Shown here one piece after another: positions 1 to 11,850 of a stretch of 64,000 nt of DNA. The notes below the pieces were generated by a model. The model was not told the DNA's origin, ran no database searches, and was given only the letters and a program-made list of their open reading frames with translations. The DNA comes from Streptomyces lincolnensis (GTDB lineage Bacteria > Actinomycetota > Actinomycetes > Streptomycetales > Streptomycetaceae): contig NZ_CP016438.1 in the NCBI RefSeq assembly GCF_001685355.1, positions 9,672,001-9,736,000 on the forward strand, given 5' to 3'. The position numbers and the translations under genes were made by a program. Numbering within the stretch: the stretch's first letter is position 1; each line of letters begins with the position of its first letter.

Positions 1-346
1 CCCTCTCCGGCGCCGCCGTGCCCTGGGCCTCCAGCCGCGCCAGCGCGCGCTGCTCACCCTGGCGGCGTCCCCGGTGCAGACCGAAGTAGTAGGTGAGCAC
101 GCCCGTGCCCAGTGCCGCCTGGAGGGCGAACAGCGCCGACTCGATCTCCCCGGACGGCGGTTCGTACAGCGGCGAGAACCACGGCTCGTAGTCCGGCTCG
201 ATCTCCGTGATGGCCGTCTCCGCCTCGGCGTCGGCGCCCGTGAACGGCTCCTTCTTGTGGTCGCCGAGCCCGAGGGCCAGCGGCAGCACGGCGAGCGCCA
301 CCACGACCAGCACCAGCAGAGCGTTGATCTTCGCGTTACGGCTCAT
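1..346 (-). CDS. cbiN: Cobalt ECF transporter substrate-specific component CbiN (3' end beyond window)
   Basis: Small membrane partner of CbiM in the CbiMNQO cobalt uptake system. The reading frame starts at the ATG at 346 and stays open to the window edge, so the C-terminus is cut. A first hydrophobic segment (about residues 8-27) is followed by an extracytoplasmic loop with the [16 protein letters not shown] stretch typical of CbiN, then a second hydrophobic segment ending in YYFGLHRG. The ATG overlaps the cbiM stop by four bases (ATGA), so translation is probably coupled. cbiQ and cbiO would be expected just outside the window. Expression should follow the cobalamin riboswitch ahead of cbiM. 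Confidence 0.85.
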   Translation of the reverse strand, partial: MSRNAKINALLVLVVVALAVLPLALGLGDHKKEPFTGADAEAETAITEIEPDYEPWFSPLYEPPSGEIESALFALQAALGTGVLTYYFGLHRGRRQGEQRALARLEAQGTAAPER

Positions 347-1044
347 CGGGCCACCGCCTCGGTCCCGGCGGCGGACCGCCCGCCTGCCGTGAGGACGCCC
401 AGCCGGACCAGTTCGCCCTTGCTGGACTGGCTCAGCAGGCGCATCACCAACACGGTGAGGAGCCCCTCGCTCACCGCGAGCGGGATCTGCGTGACGGCGA
501 AGATGGAGCCGAACTTGCCCAGCGCCCCCAGGAACCCGCTGCTCGGGTCGGGGAACGCGAGTGCCAGCTGCACGCTGGTCACGCAGTACGTGGACAGGTC
601 GGCGGCGAACGCGCCGAAGAACACCGCGACCATCAGCGGCACGTCGTACCGCCGGAGCAGCCGGTAGAGGGCGTATCCGGCCCAGGGCCCGACGATGGCC
701 ATCGAGAAGACGTTGGCGCCGAGCGTGGTCAGCCCGCCGTGGGCGAGCAGCAGCGCCTGGAAGAGCAGGGTGATGGTGCCCAGCACGGCCATGATCGGCG
801 GCCGGAAAAGGATCGCGCCGAGCCCCGTGCCGGTGGGATGCGAGCAACTGCCCGTCACCGAGGGCAGCTTCAGCGCGGACAGGACGAACGTGAAGGCCCC
901 GGAGGCGCCGAGGAGCAGGGTGCTCTCGGGATGCTCCTTGACCTCACGGGTGAGGGAGCGGACTCCGTGGACGACGAACGGCGCGGACGCGACACTCCAG
1001 GCGATCGCGTGCGCCGGAGGAAGGAAACCCTCGGCTATGTGCAT
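343..1044 (-). CDS. cbiM: Cobalt ECF transporter S-component CbiM
   Basis: Integral membrane protein of 233 residues that binds and moves Co2+ for cobalamin synthesis. It opens with [10 protein letters not shown], the conserved N-terminus of CbiM whose amino group and His2 coordinate cobalt, which fixes the start at 1044. Several hydrophobic helices follow, with the conserved [15 protein letters not shown] segment near residue 85. A GGAGAGGG-like ribosome binding site lies just upstream, after the cobalamin riboswitch. It overlaps cbiN by four bases and is the first gene of the unit. Length and motifs fit the family, so the call is firm; nickel (NikM) is the only serious alternative, and the B12 riboswitch argues against it. 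Confidence 0.93.
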   Translation of the reverse strand: MHIAEGFLPPAHAIAWSVASAPFVVHGVRSLTREVKEHPESTLLLGASGAFTFVLSALKLPSVTGSCSHPTGTGLGAILFRPPIMAVLGTITLLFQALLLAHGGLTTLGANVFSMAIVGPWAGYALYRLLRRYDVPLMVAVFFGAFAADLSTYCVTSVQLALAFPDPSSGFLGALGKFGSIFAVTQIPLAVSEGLLTVLVMRLLSQSSKGELVRLGVLTAGGRSAAGTEAVAR

Positions 1045-1085
1045 GGCTCAGCAGACCCTCTCCAGCACCTCGTGGATGGTTGACG

Positions 1086-1249
1086 CGCCTTGGCCGGTCT
1101 CCTGGCTGACGGGTGACACCGCCCGTGCTCCGCCTTCCCGGGCCCGTGTAGGACCCAGTGGCTGCCCGTGAGGGCTGGAGCCGGACTTCCCGATTCACAG
1201 TGGCGAGGGCCGCACCGGCATCACACCGGATTTCCCGTTCACCAAGGCG
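1086..1249 (-). promoter_or_regulatory. Cobalamin (B12) riboswitch upstream of cbiM
   Basis: Read on the minus strand, the leader has the conserved blocks of a cobalamin riboswitch in order. These are a CCGGTG...CCGGTGCGG region, the GCCACTGTGA element, a CCACTGG loop strand, GGGAAGGC, and the terminal CAGCCAGGAGACCGGCC B12 box. The ends pair as P1: CGCCTTGG (1242-1249 on the plus strand, reversed) with CCAAGGCG (1086-1093). It sits 42 bases before the cbiM start. B12 binding is expected to lower expression of the cobalt importer. Confidence 0.93.
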
Positions 1250-1371
1250 TGGTGACAGTAGTGCGCGTACACGGGGAATGACAAGCGGCGGCGAGGGGGC
1301 GCGCGGGCGGCGCCGGACGGCTCGCGCCCGGCGCACACCTGGACAGCCCGTCATCCCGTGTCCGGTGGTGC

Positions 1372-2345
1372 TCAGTCGCCGCCGAAGACCCCCAGGATGC
1401 GTTCGGCGGCCAGCGTGGCCGTCAGCTCACCGTCCCTGACCTGCTGTTCGAGGGCGGGAGCCAGGGCCCGTACCGCCGGATCGGCGTGCAGCCGGCCCAG
1501 CAGTTCGTCGCGGACCATGCTCCAGGTCCAGTCGACCTGCTGCTCGCGCCGTTTGGCGGCCAGGCGCCCGGTGGAGTCCAGCAGGGCGCGGTGCTGCTCC
1601 AGGCGTTCCCACACGGTGTCCAGACCGGCGGACTCGCGGGCACTGCAACTGAGCACCGGCGGCGCCCAGGCGACGTCCTTGCCGTGCATCAGACGCAGCG
1701 CGCCCGCCAGCTCCCGTGCCGCCGCCCGCGCGTCGCGCTCGTGCGGGCCGTCCGCCTTGTTGACGGCGATCACGTCCGCCAGCTCCAGGACGCCCTTCTT
1801 GATGCCCTGCAACTGGTCGCCGGTACGGGCGAGGGTGAGCAGCAGGAACGAGTCGACCATGCCGGCGACCGCCGTCTCGGACTGGCCGACGCCGACCGTC
1901 TCCACCAGGACGACGTCGTAGCCGGCCGCCTCCATCACCACGATGGACTCGCGGGTCGCCTTGGCGACCCCGCCCAGCGTGCCCGCGGTGGGGGAGGGCC
2001 GCACGAAGGCCGCCGGATCGACCGCCAGCCGCTCCATCCGCGTCTTGTCGCCCAGGATCGAGCCGCCCGTACGGCTGGAGGACGGGTCGACCGCGAGCAC
2101 GGCCACCCGGTGGCCCAGCGAGGTCAGCAGCGTGCCGAACGCGTCGATGAACGTCGACTTGCCGACACCGGGAACCCCGCTGACGCCGATCCGCCGGGCC
2201 CGGCCGCTGTGCGGGAGCAGCTCGGTGAGGACCTGCTGCGCGAGCGTCCGGTGCTGCGGCCGGGTGGACTCGACGAGTGTGATGGCACGCGCGACGATCG
2301 CCCGCTTCCCGTCCAGGACGCCCTTCACATAGCCGTCGACATCGA

Positions 2346-2349
<4 letters not shown>
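1372..2349 (-). CDS. meaB: Methylmalonyl-CoA mutase-associated GTPase MeaB (ArgK family)
   Basis: G3E-class P-loop GTPase of 325 residues that protects and reloads the B12-dependent mutase. The Walker A stretch [15 protein letters not shown] lies near residue 60. It is followed by the switch and base-recognition motifs ETVGVGQSE and NKADGP, and the [20 protein letters not shown] region typical of MeaB/ArgK. The GTG start at 2349 overlaps the mutB stop (GTGA), which makes it the third gene of a coupled mutA-mutB-meaB unit. The same frame runs open further upstream inside mutB, but the overlap and the [11 protein letters not shown]-terminus support this start. Confidence 0.93.
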
Positions 2350-4534
<2,185 letters not shown>

Positions 4535-4538
<4 letters not shown>

Positions 4539-6346
4539 CGGGACACTCCCATGCGGTCGAGGGTGGCGGACAGGACGGCCACGGCGTCACAGCCCGCGAA
4601 GACGTAGGCGTCGACGCCCGGATACTGCCCGGGACGTCCGGCGAGGAACACGTGCGAGGCACCGGCGGCCCTCAGCTCCGCGGCCGCGCTCTGGGCCTGC
4701 TCCTCGTACAGGGCGTCGCTGGAGCACAGGCAGACCTCCGTGGCCCCGCTCTCGGCGAAGGTGCCCGCGGTGACGGGCTCGATGCCGCCGGCCTGGAAGA
4801 GGTTCGAGGCGAAGGTCGCCCGCGCGGTGTGGGCGGCGGCCGGGCCGATCGTCGCCAGGAAGATCCGGGGCCGGGAGCCGGTCGCGGCCAGATGGGCGTC
4901 GGAACGGGCGCGCAGTTCCTCGTACGCCTCGTCGCGGCGCACCCGCGGCAGACCGCCGGACGGGGCCCCGGGTGCGGGCTGCCGTGCCACCGGCTTCTCG
5001 GAAAGGTGCGGGAACTCGCTGACACCCGTGATCGGCTCGCGCCGCTTGGCGAGCTTCTTGGAGCGCTCCGCCCAGGTCGTCGCCAGGTCCGTGCGCAGCC
5101 GGCCCGAGCGCAGTACGGCCGCCTGGCCGCCGTCCCGCTCGATCGTGCGGAAGAACTCCCAGCCCGCCCGTGCGAGTTCGTCGGTGAGCCGCTCCACGTA
5201 CCAGGAACCGCCCGCCGGGTCGATCACCCGGGACAGGTGTGACTCCTCGATGAGGATCGTCGAGGTGTTGCGGGCGATACGGCGCGCGAACGCGTCCGGC
5301 AGGCCGAGCGCGTCGTCGAAGGGCAGCACCGTGACGGAGTCCGCCCCGCCCGCCCCGGCGGCCAGCGTGGCGATCGTCGTGCGCAGCATGTTCACCCACG
5401 GGTCCCGGCGGGTCATCATCACCGGCGAGGTCACCACGTGCTGGAGCTGAGCGCCCGCCGCCGGGGCCCCGCAGGCCTCGGCCACCCTGGCCCACAGCCG
5501 GCGCGCCGCGCGCAGCTTGGCGATCGTCAGGAACTGGTCGGCGGTCGCCGCGTACCGGAACTCCAGCTGCGCACAGGCCTGTTCGACGCCAAGACCGGCC
5601 TCGGTCAGCTCGCGCAGATACGCCACGCCGGTCGCCAGCGAGGTCCCCAGCTCCTGTGCGGCCGACCCACCGGCCTCGTGGTACGGCAGCGCGTCCACGG
5701 TCAGGGCCCGCAGCCCCGGGTACCCGTCGGCGCACCGCCGCGCGAGTGCGGCGACCGGAGCGAAGTCGTACGGCTGCCCGGTGCGGGCCTCGTACCCGAG
5801 CGGATCCCCGCCCAGGTTGCCGCGGACCGCCTCCGCGGCCACGCCCCGCTCCTCGTAGAGCCGCAGCAACTCCCTTGCGGCGGGCTCCACTTCGCGCCCG
5901 GCGTCCAGGACGACCGGGGCCAGGTCGAGATACACACCGTCCAGGACCCGGCCGAGCGACGGCACCGGGATGCCGTCCTCGCCGACGACCAGCCACAGTG
6001 AGGTGACGCCGTTCTCCAGATCCCCGAGGACCGCGGCGGCGTCGGCCACCGCGTGCCGCTGCCGCACGCCCCAGCCGCCGACGGTGTTCCCTTCGGCCCG
6101 GCCCCCTCGTACGAAGGGGGCGAACCCCGGGAAACCCGGCTCGGGCGCGTTGTCGTGCGCGGTGAACAGAGGCCGGGTGCGCAGCCCGTCCTCCAGCGCG
6201 GTGGACAGGGCTTCCTCGGCCTGAGCACCCTCGACGTCCTTGCCCGACTTGCGCAGCACACCCGCAACGAGGCGCTGCCACTGCTCGTGGGACACGTCAG
6301 GGAACTCGGCGGCCAGCTCAAGCCCGTCGTCAGGCAGGACCGTCAT
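4535..6346 (-). CDS. mutA: Methylmalonyl-CoA mutase small subunit
   Basis: Non-catalytic partner of MutB, 603 residues. It keeps the barrel fold ([33 protein letters not shown]) and a C-terminal flavodoxin-like domain. At the position equivalent to the MutB DGHDRG motif it reads [11 protein letters not shown], so the cobalamin-ligating DxHxxG is missing, as expected for the small subunit of actinobacterial heterodimers. The start at 6346 is an ATG encoding [16 protein letters not shown]. First gene of the mut unit; its ATGA overlap with mutB suggests 1:1 synthesis. Confidence 0.94.
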
Positions 6347-6488
6347 GCTCGGATGCTAGGACACCGCCGCAAAGGAGCAGCAGGGGGCGCGGCTGTGATC
6401 TCGCCCTCTCTGTGACTGTGACCTGGCCCTCTTCGGCCGTCCGAGGGGCGTGCCGAGCGTGCGCGTCGGGGGTGTGGGCACCCTGGGC

Positions 6489-6998
6489 TCAGGCCCTGGG
6501 CACCGGGCTGATCGCCCCCGGTCGGCGGACCATGAAGACGTCGACCGGGTCCTCGGCCTCCACGGTGAACCCGTGGCGCTCGTACAGCCGCCGGGCCGCG
6601 CTGCCCTGGAGGACGTTCAGGCGGACGGCCACGCCGTCGGCGTCGATCCCGTCCAGCAGGGCGCGCAGCACGGCGGATCCGAGCCCGTGGCCCTGGAGGT
6701 GCGGGGCGAGATAGAAGTGCTCCAGCAACCGGCCGTCCTCGGCGGGGCGCACGGTGACACATCCCGCGACCGCGTCGTCGACCATGATGACCGCGGTGTC
6801 CCGCGGCGAGAAGGCGTCCCGCAGCCGCTGCCGCACCCGCCGCTCGTCGAACCGTCCCAACCGCTCCAGATCCGGCCGCATCACCGTCGCCCGCAGTTCC
6901 ACGAGCGTCTCCAGATCCGCCGGCTCAGCGGGACGCAGTCGCCATTCGGGCCTCACCCGGCCCGGCGGTATCTCGTCCGCCCTGATGTGCGCGTTCAT
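6489..6998 (-). CDS. GNAT family N-acetyltransferase
   Basis: Protein of 169 residues with a complete GNAT fold. Motif A is visible as LAPHLQGHGLGSAVLRALL (about residues 97-115, the Q/RxxGxG/A acetyl-CoA loop), and motif B as LNVLQGSAARRLYERHGFTV. The N-terminus RLRPAEPADLETLVELR is the usual GNAT beta1-alpha1 start. No neighbour indicates a substrate: it stands alone between mutA and a HAD-family gene on the same strand. The acceptor cannot be named from sequence. Confidence 0.85.
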   Translation of the reverse strand: MNAHIRADEIPPGRVRPEWRLRPAEPADLETLVELRATVMRPDLERLGRFDERRVRQRLRDAFSPRDTAVIMVDDAVAGCVTVRPAEDGRLLEHFYLAPHLQGHGLGSAVLRALLDGIDADGVAVRLNVLQGSAARRLYERHGFTVEAEDPVDVFMVRRPGAISPVPRA

Positions 6999-7017
6999 GA
7001 CGAGAGTGTCTCAGGGT

Positions 7018-7698
7018 TCAGAAGAGGTCCAGGATCTCCGTGAGAGAGCCGACGAACGGCACGTCCGCCGTGATCGAGTCCCGGCACAGCACGCGTCCCG
7101 CGTAGCCCAGGCCCATCGCCGCGGCCACCAGTTCCGGGCTGTCGTCCACGAACAGACACTGCTCGGGCGCGAGGCCCAGTGCGGAACTGGCGTGGTGATA
7201 CATGCGCGGGTCCGGCTTGGTGCAGCCGAGCACCGCGGAGATCGCGTACGCCTCGAAGTACCGCCTGATCCCCAGTCCGGCGTGCAGCTCGGGCAGTTCG
7301 GGCCAGGCGTCCGACACCACGGCCATGCGCACGCCCCGCCGGCTCAGCTCCTGAAGGGTCTGCTCGACGTCCGGGAAGACCTCCAGGTACACCGCCGGTG
7401 GAACCTCGCGACGGAGGTCGGCCAGGAGCCGCGAGGTGGCGTCCACGCCGAGGTGGCGGAGGACGAACCGGTGGTAGTCGTGGTAGTCGGGTGTCGCGGA
7501 CAGGGCGGCGAGGTAGTCGTCGCCCCGGGCGATGGCCTGCTCCAACTGCTCGGGCGTGAGGGACGGTTCGTGGGCCAGCAGGGTCTGCTCGAAGTCCGCC
7601 CGCGGGTTCCAGCGGCCTCCCTTCGGCCGCATCAGGACACCACCCGAGTCGAGGAGAACGGCACGGAGGGTCCCGGGAGAGGCTGGTGGAGTCGTCAT
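7018..7698 (-). CDS. HAD-superfamily hydrolase (haloacid dehalogenase/phosphatase-like)
   Basis: HAD fold protein of about 226 residues from the ATG at 7698; the frame can be extended to a GTG at 7776 (252 residues) and the sequence does not settle which start is used. Motif I is VLLDSGGVLM with the nucleophilic Asp; the second Asp is replaced by Gly, as in many DxGGVL-type members. Motif II is VVSDAWPEL. Motif III/IV is LGCTKPDPRMYHHASSALG followed by CLFVDDSPELVAAAMGLG. Probably a small-molecule phosphatase or dehalogenase; the substrate is unknown. It lies 19 bases downstream of the GNAT start and may share its transcript. Confidence 0.82.
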   Translation of the reverse strand: MTTPPASPGTLRAVLLDSGGVLMRPKGGRWNPRADFEQTLLAHEPSLTPEQLEQAIARGDDYLAALSATPDYHDYHRFVLRHLGVDATSRLLADLRREVPPAVYLEVFPDVEQTLQELSRRGVRMAVVSDAWPELPELHAGLGIRRYFEAYAISAVLGCTKPDPRMYHHASSALGLAPEQCLFVDDSPELVAAAMGLGYAGRVLCRDSITADVPFVGSLTEILDLF

Positions 7699-7836
7699 GT
7701 GCACAGTCTGGTGGGCCGAAGGTTTCCTGCCCGGTTGCCCCACCCGCGTCTCCTCGTCGTCAAAGACGGCGCTCACGCGGTCGCCGTGTTCGGCGACGAG
7801 GAGACCCTTGTCGTGCCGGGGCGGATGACGGGGGGA

Positions 7837-8529
7837 TCAACTCACCGTGAGGTTGGAATTCCCGCTGCTCTGGTAACCCTCGGTCGCGAGGATCATGTAG
7901 TAATTGAAGCTGCCCAGGCGCATTCCGGCACGGGACCACGCGTCGAAGTGATTGCCCGTGTTGATCGTTCCGCCGGTCCGCCTCGACTGGCGGACGCTCC
8001 AGAACTGCGGGAAGGTCTTGTTGCCTTCGACCGAGGGGGCGTTGTAGCGCATCGTCTGGTAGATGTCGTACGTGCCGCCGTCGCTGGTGACCGTGCCCCT
8101 GTGCGTGCCCGTGGGCCGGTAGTTGCCCCAGCTGTCGACGATGTAGTACTCCACGAGGGGATTTGACGTCCACCCGTAGAGGCACAGGTATCCGTTGCCG
8201 GACGGGTTGAAGCTGCCCGAGTACCGCACGGTCCTGCGGCTTCCGTTGCTCCAGCCCTTGCCGCACACGAAGTTGCCGGTGTTGCGCCACGAGGTGCTGT
8301 AGTTCCCGCCGGCGCCCAGGGTCATGGAGACCGTGCCGCCGGCGTCGGTCCAGAACGAGTAGTAGTAGCCGTTGTGGTTGCCGGTCTGGTTCGCCGTCAC
8401 GGTCCGGTTCGGCTCGGCGTGGGCGGTGCCGGGCAGTACCAACGCGGACGCGCCCAGCGCCAGGGCGCCGGCCCCGCCGATGAGCCCTCGGCGGCTGATC
8501 CCGCGGGCCGCGATGTCGTTCTCGTCCAT
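7837..8529 (-). CDS. Secreted endo-1,4-beta-xylanase, GH11, Tat-exported
   Basis: GH11 jelly-roll xylanase of 230 residues. The start at 8529 is fixed by a strong GGAGG eight bases upstream. The N-terminus has a Tat-type signal ([20 protein letters not shown]) ending near AHA (residue 38). The nucleophile Glu lies in [12 protein letters not shown] (about residue 127) and the acid/base Glu in ATEGYQSSG (about residue 217). The aromatic [10 protein letters not shown] start and the thumb loop around [17 protein letters not shown] are also present. No carbohydrate-binding module follows; the protein ends after the catalytic domain. A perfect 14-bp palindrome lies about 170 bases upstream and may be its operator. 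Confidence 0.96.
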   Translation of the reverse strand: MDENDIAARGISRRGLIGGAGALALGASALVLPGTAHAEPNRTVTANQTGNHNGYYYSFWTDAGGTVSMTLGAGGNYSTSWRNTGNFVCGKGWSNGSRRTVRYSGSFNPSGNGYLCLYGWTSNPLVEYYIVDSWGNYRPTGTHRGTVTSDGGTYDIYQTMRYNAPSVEGNKTFPQFWSVRQSRRTGGTINTGNHFDAWSRAGMRLGSFNYYMILATEGYQSSGNSNLTVS

Positions 8530-8698
8530 ATCTTTCCTCCTCCACGGTCCTGTTGATGCCATGACAATGAAGCCGGAGTGGCGTGGGTTGTCAACGGTTA
8601 TCGCAAGCATTCCGGAAAGCGTGGCCGGATTGGATATCGCCCACCTGGAATGATCGGAAGTCCTCTACGAGGAGACGTCGGAATGGAGTGCTGGAACT

Positions 8699-8712
8699 CC
8701 GAAATATTTCGG
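8699..8712. promoter_or_regulatory. Perfect palindrome upstream of the xylanase gene (candidate operator)
   Basis: CCGAAATATTTCGG is a perfect 14-bp palindrome 170 bases upstream of the xylanase start. It has the CGAAA...TTTCG half-sites described for Streptomyces xylanase promoters, although here the centre is TA and not a single base. Its A/T-rich core stands out in this GC-rich DNA. The assignment as an operator is inference. Confidence 0.5.
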
Positions 8713-8737
8713 TGCTCTTCCGGATCAAAAGCAAACC

Positions 8738-9182
8738 TCACCGCTCGTGGACGACCCACCCGTCGAAGACCGTCAGATCCACCTCCGCGTCGGTGATCCC
8801 GTGCGGGTCCATGCCGAGCAGCGGACGGTCCAGGACGCAGAGGTCGGCGACCTTTCCGGCCTCGACGGACCCCTTCCACGCCTCCGCGAAGTCCTGACGG
8901 GCCGCGTTGACCGTGTACGCCCGCAGCGCGTCGGCCAGGCCCACGCACTGCTCCGGACCGCTGGGCCGGCCGCTCGCCCTGGACTCCCGCAGCATCATCG
9001 CCGCCACCCTCTGCCGCCAGTGGGGCTCGGTGATCGACGCCACCGCCGTGCAGACGGGAGTCGTTGATGCCGGGCAGCACGGTCCGGCCCTGGATCGCCA
9101 CGCCCTCGGCCACGGTGAAGTCGTCGTCCATGGTGAGGACCTGGCCGCCGGTCAGGAGGAGGGTGGGGGTGCCGGCGCTCAC
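8738..9182 (-). pseudogene. Amidohydrolase (YtcJ-like) remnant with large internal deletion
   Basis: The first part, from 9182, encodes an amidohydrolase N-terminus (LLLTGGQVLTMDDDFTVAEG, then GRTVLPGINDSR where intact genes read NDSHLH). The C-terminal part lies in another frame (from 9043 down) and reads ALRAYTVNAARQDFAEAW, then SVEAGKVADLCVLDRPLLG and VDLTVFDGWVVHE, the usual end of this family. Most of the metal-binding barrel of a protein of about 540 residues is gone, and the two ends are out of frame. No function is expected. Confidence 0.82.
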
Positions 9183-9364
9183 GCGCTGTCTCTCCAGGAA
9201 ACGGGCCCGTCACGGCGGGCGTCCGGCTGTGCCGAACAGGAAAGCGCCGGACGGGCCGCCAGGCCATCCGTAGAAATACCGATGCCGCCTTGTCTGGTGC
9301 TGCCGTCCCGCATACCGTAAGGACCCAAATGACCTGAAGCGATACGGGCACGGACCGAGGGAGA

Positions 9365-10334
9365 GTGGCGCACATTCTCAGCCACCGGCAGATCGCCGCC
9401 GCCACCCGCATCGGCATGCTCACCCGAGAGCGCGGCCCCGTCACCGCCTGCGGACAGGCCCTGCGGGAACTCGGCCGGGCCCTCCCCTTCGACGCCGTCA
9501 CCCTGCTCGGCATCGACCCCCTGTCCGGGGTCCACGTCCAGATCGCCGGCGTCGGCCACCCGGCCGAGACCTCCCGGGCACTGGCCGCCGAGTTCGTCTC
9601 GACGCCGTGGTACGCCAACGACGTACGAGAGGAACTGCCGCGCTCCATCTGCGAGGACACCGACGATCCCGGACCGCGCTTCCGGCACGGGTGGTTCTAC
9701 GCCGATCGGGTGCGCCCGGCCGGTTTCCGGGACGGGCTGACCGGAGCCCTGCGGCACGGAGGGCGTCTCGTCGGCTGATCCGCCTGTCCACCCAGGCGGC
9801 GGACGCCTACGACAGCGAGGCCCGCCACCTGCTGGCCTCGATCCTGCCCGCGCTGGGCGCTCTCACCGACCCCACCGCACACCTCGACGCCCTCCACGAC
9901 CTTCCCGCGGGCGCGGCGGCGAACCTCGTCACCGCCGACGGCGTCCTCGACCTGCCCGACCGGGCACCCGCCCGCGCCCTGGACGACGACGGCTTCCGCC
10001 GGCTCGTGGCCGACTTCGCCGCTCTCGCGCACGGCAGACGGCTCCGGGCGCTGTGGCCGGTCGGGTCCGGCCGGCGCCGGGGGGTGCTCCAGCGGTGCAC
10101 GATCAGGCCATCGCCCAGGCCCTGTTCCTGTCGCCGCGCACGGTGCACACCCACGTCGAGCACCTGCTGCGCAAGACCGGCTGCGCCTCACGCGCCGAGG
10201 CGACGGCCCTCGCCGTGCGCGACGGCGTACTGCGGCCCGCCCCCGAGGACCTGGAGCACTTCACCGAGGCCGCCGTGCTGCCGACGGCAAATGCGGTGGA
10301 CAAAGATCACGTCGTCGACAGACTGACCCCATGA
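9365..10334 (+). pseudogene. LuxR-type transcriptional regulator, frameshifted
   Basis: Three successive frames together look like one regulator. Positions 9365-9778 give an N-terminal sensor-like region (RIGMLTRERGPVTACGQALRELG). A second frame, to about 10090, continues with AADAYDSEARHLLASILPAL and DDDGFRRLVADFAALAHGRR. A third frame ends in a LuxR helix-turn-helix (AIAQALFLSPRTVHTHVEHL) and stops at 10334. The LTxRExEV start of the HTH is lost at the second break. The last frame overlaps the dinB-like start by ATGA, which shows the ancestral gene was coupled to that neighbour. Two sequencing errors are the alternative explanation. Confidence 0.7.
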
Positions 10335-10924
10335 CCGCGACAGAACCCAAGTCCGACCTCCGCTTCTACCTCCAGACCGCCCGCGACGCCCTGTTGTGGA
10401 AGCTCGACGGGCTCTCCGAGTACGACATACGCCGACCGCTGACGCCGACCGGCACCAACCTCCTGGGGCTCGTGAAACACACGGCGAGCATGGAGGTCGG
10501 CTACCTCGGCGACACCTTCGCACGGCCGTTTGAAGAGCCGCTGCCCTGGCTCGATGAGGACGCCGAGCCCAACGCGGACATGTGGGCCACCGCCGACCAG
10601 TCACGCACGTACATCGTCGAGCTGTACCAACGGGCCTGGGCGCACGCGGACGCGACGATCGAGGCGCTGCCGCTGGAGACCGTCGGCAGGGTGCCGTGGT
10701 GGCCGAGCGGCCGGGACGAGGTGACCCTGCACCACGCCGCCGTGCGAGTGATCGCCGACACGCACCGGCACGCGGGACACGCCGACATCCTCCGGGAGTC
10801 CCTCGACGGTGCCGTGGGGATGAACCAGGGCAACACCAGCATGCCGTCGAGCGATCCGGCCTGGTGGGAGAAGCATCGCGAGCGACTGGAGCGGGCGGCC
10901 GAGGAGGCCGACCGGCAGGCGTGA
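10331..10924 (+). CDS. DinB-family (DUF664-like) protein
   Basis: Protein of 197 residues with the four-helix DinB/YfiT-type fold. It opens with FYLQTARDALLWKLDGLSEYD, then NLLGLVKHTASMEVGYLGDTF, the first metal-ligand His region, and ends with VIADTHRHAGHADILRESLDG, the usual C-terminal His cluster. This family includes thiol- (often mycothiol-) dependent transferases in actinobacteria, but the substrate cannot be read from sequence. Its ATG overlaps the stop of the broken LuxR-type gene (ATGA), so the two once formed an operon. Confidence 0.85.
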   Translation: MTATEPKSDLRFYLQTARDALLWKLDGLSEYDIRRPLTPTGTNLLGLVKHTASMEVGYLGDTFARPFEEPLPWLDEDAEPNADMWATADQSRTYIVELYQRAWAHADATIEALPLETVGRVPWWPSGRDEVTLHHAAVRVIADTHRHAGHADILRESLDGAVGMNQGNTSMPSSDPAWWEKHRERLERAAEEADRQA

Positions 10925-10979
10925 ACCAGGAGTTGCTCCGACGGCCCGGCGGACTCCTCGTTCCGTCAGTCCCTGCCCG

Positions 10980-11819
10980 TCACCGCGACCCCGCGGCCAC
11001 CAGCGCCGCGGTGATGGGTTCGAGTTCGGCGACCAGTTCGTCGAGCTCGGTGGGGGACAGGGCGTCGTAGGGCGGGGCGGCGAGCTCGTCGGTGAGGGCT
11101 TCGACGCGCTGCTGGGTCTCGCGGCCTGCGTCGGTGAACCGGCCGTCGGTGTCGACGAGACCGCGCTCGCGCAAGCCGTCCATGACCGCGGCCAGCCGCT
11201 TCTTCGGCAGATGGTGGATGCGCCCGAACGACTCCGGCGGGTGGATGCCCTGCGCCAGCGCGCTGAGCACATGGGCCTCCGTGCCGCCGATGCGCGCGCC
11301 GACGAGAGCGGCGACATGCCCGTCACCGCGGTGCTCGCGCAGCATGGTCGCGGAATGCCACAGCCGGGCGACCGGGTCGGCCGGCACCGCGAGGGTGCGC
11401 ATCCCGGCGTACATCACCCGGCCCTCCGTGGGCGCGCTGGTCGCGGCCTTGGTGGTCAGGTCGGCGGCGCGCACCAGGCCCGGGGAGTCGGCCAGTTCGT
11501 CGCCGAGGATCCGCCGTACGGAGGCCGCGCTGCCCCGCTCCCGCGCGGTGACGGACGCCTCGGGCGGGACGGTCTCCCACGCGCTCGGGATGTGCCGGGC
11601 GGCCTCCCCCTCGGCGAAGCTGTAGAACGCCGCGTGCACGACCTGCGCCGGTACCCGCCCCAGCGGCGCGGCCCGGCTGGCGAAGTAGCCGTCCCAGTAC
11701 GTGCGGTGGCCGAGCGTGGCCAGTTCCTCGTTGCACTCGTCGGCGAAGTACGTGACCAGGCAGATCGGTTCCAGGAGCTCGAACATGCGACGGGCGGTGT
11801 GCGTCATGGGCCACATCAT
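10980..11819 (-). CDS. SCO6745 family (SalK-like) protein
   Basis: Protein of 279 residues. The start at 11819 (ATG ATG TGG) is chosen because GGAGGAGGG lies eight bases upstream. The N-terminus ARRMFELLEPICLVTYFADE and the segment GHRTYWDGYFASRAAPLG match a family common in Streptomyces, annotated SCO6745-like and related to SalK of polyether clusters. The C-terminal part (LPKKRLAAVMDGLRERGLVD, DGRFTDAGRE) looks like a winged helix. No enzyme activity is established for the family. It is the only gene between the DinB-like gene and the AraC-type regulator. Confidence 0.78.
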   Translation of the reverse strand: MMWPMTHTARRMFELLEPICLVTYFADECNEELATLGHRTYWDGYFASRAAPLGRVPAQVVHAAFYSFAEGEAARHIPSAWETVPPEASVTARERGSAASVRRILGDELADSPGLVRAADLTTKAATSAPTEGRVMYAGMRTLAVPADPVARLWHSATMLREHRGDGHVAALVGARIGGTEAHVLSALAQGIHPPESFGRIHHLPKKRLAAVMDGLRERGLVDTDGRFTDAGRETQQRVEALTDELAAPPYDALSPTELDELVAELEPITAALVAAGSR

Positions 11820-11850
11820 GCCTGCGACCCTCCTCCGCAGTCCGGTCGGT

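Noticed and set aside
944..1354. Coding frame over the cbiM leader
   Set aside because: The region is the cobalamin riboswitch; the frame has no domain.
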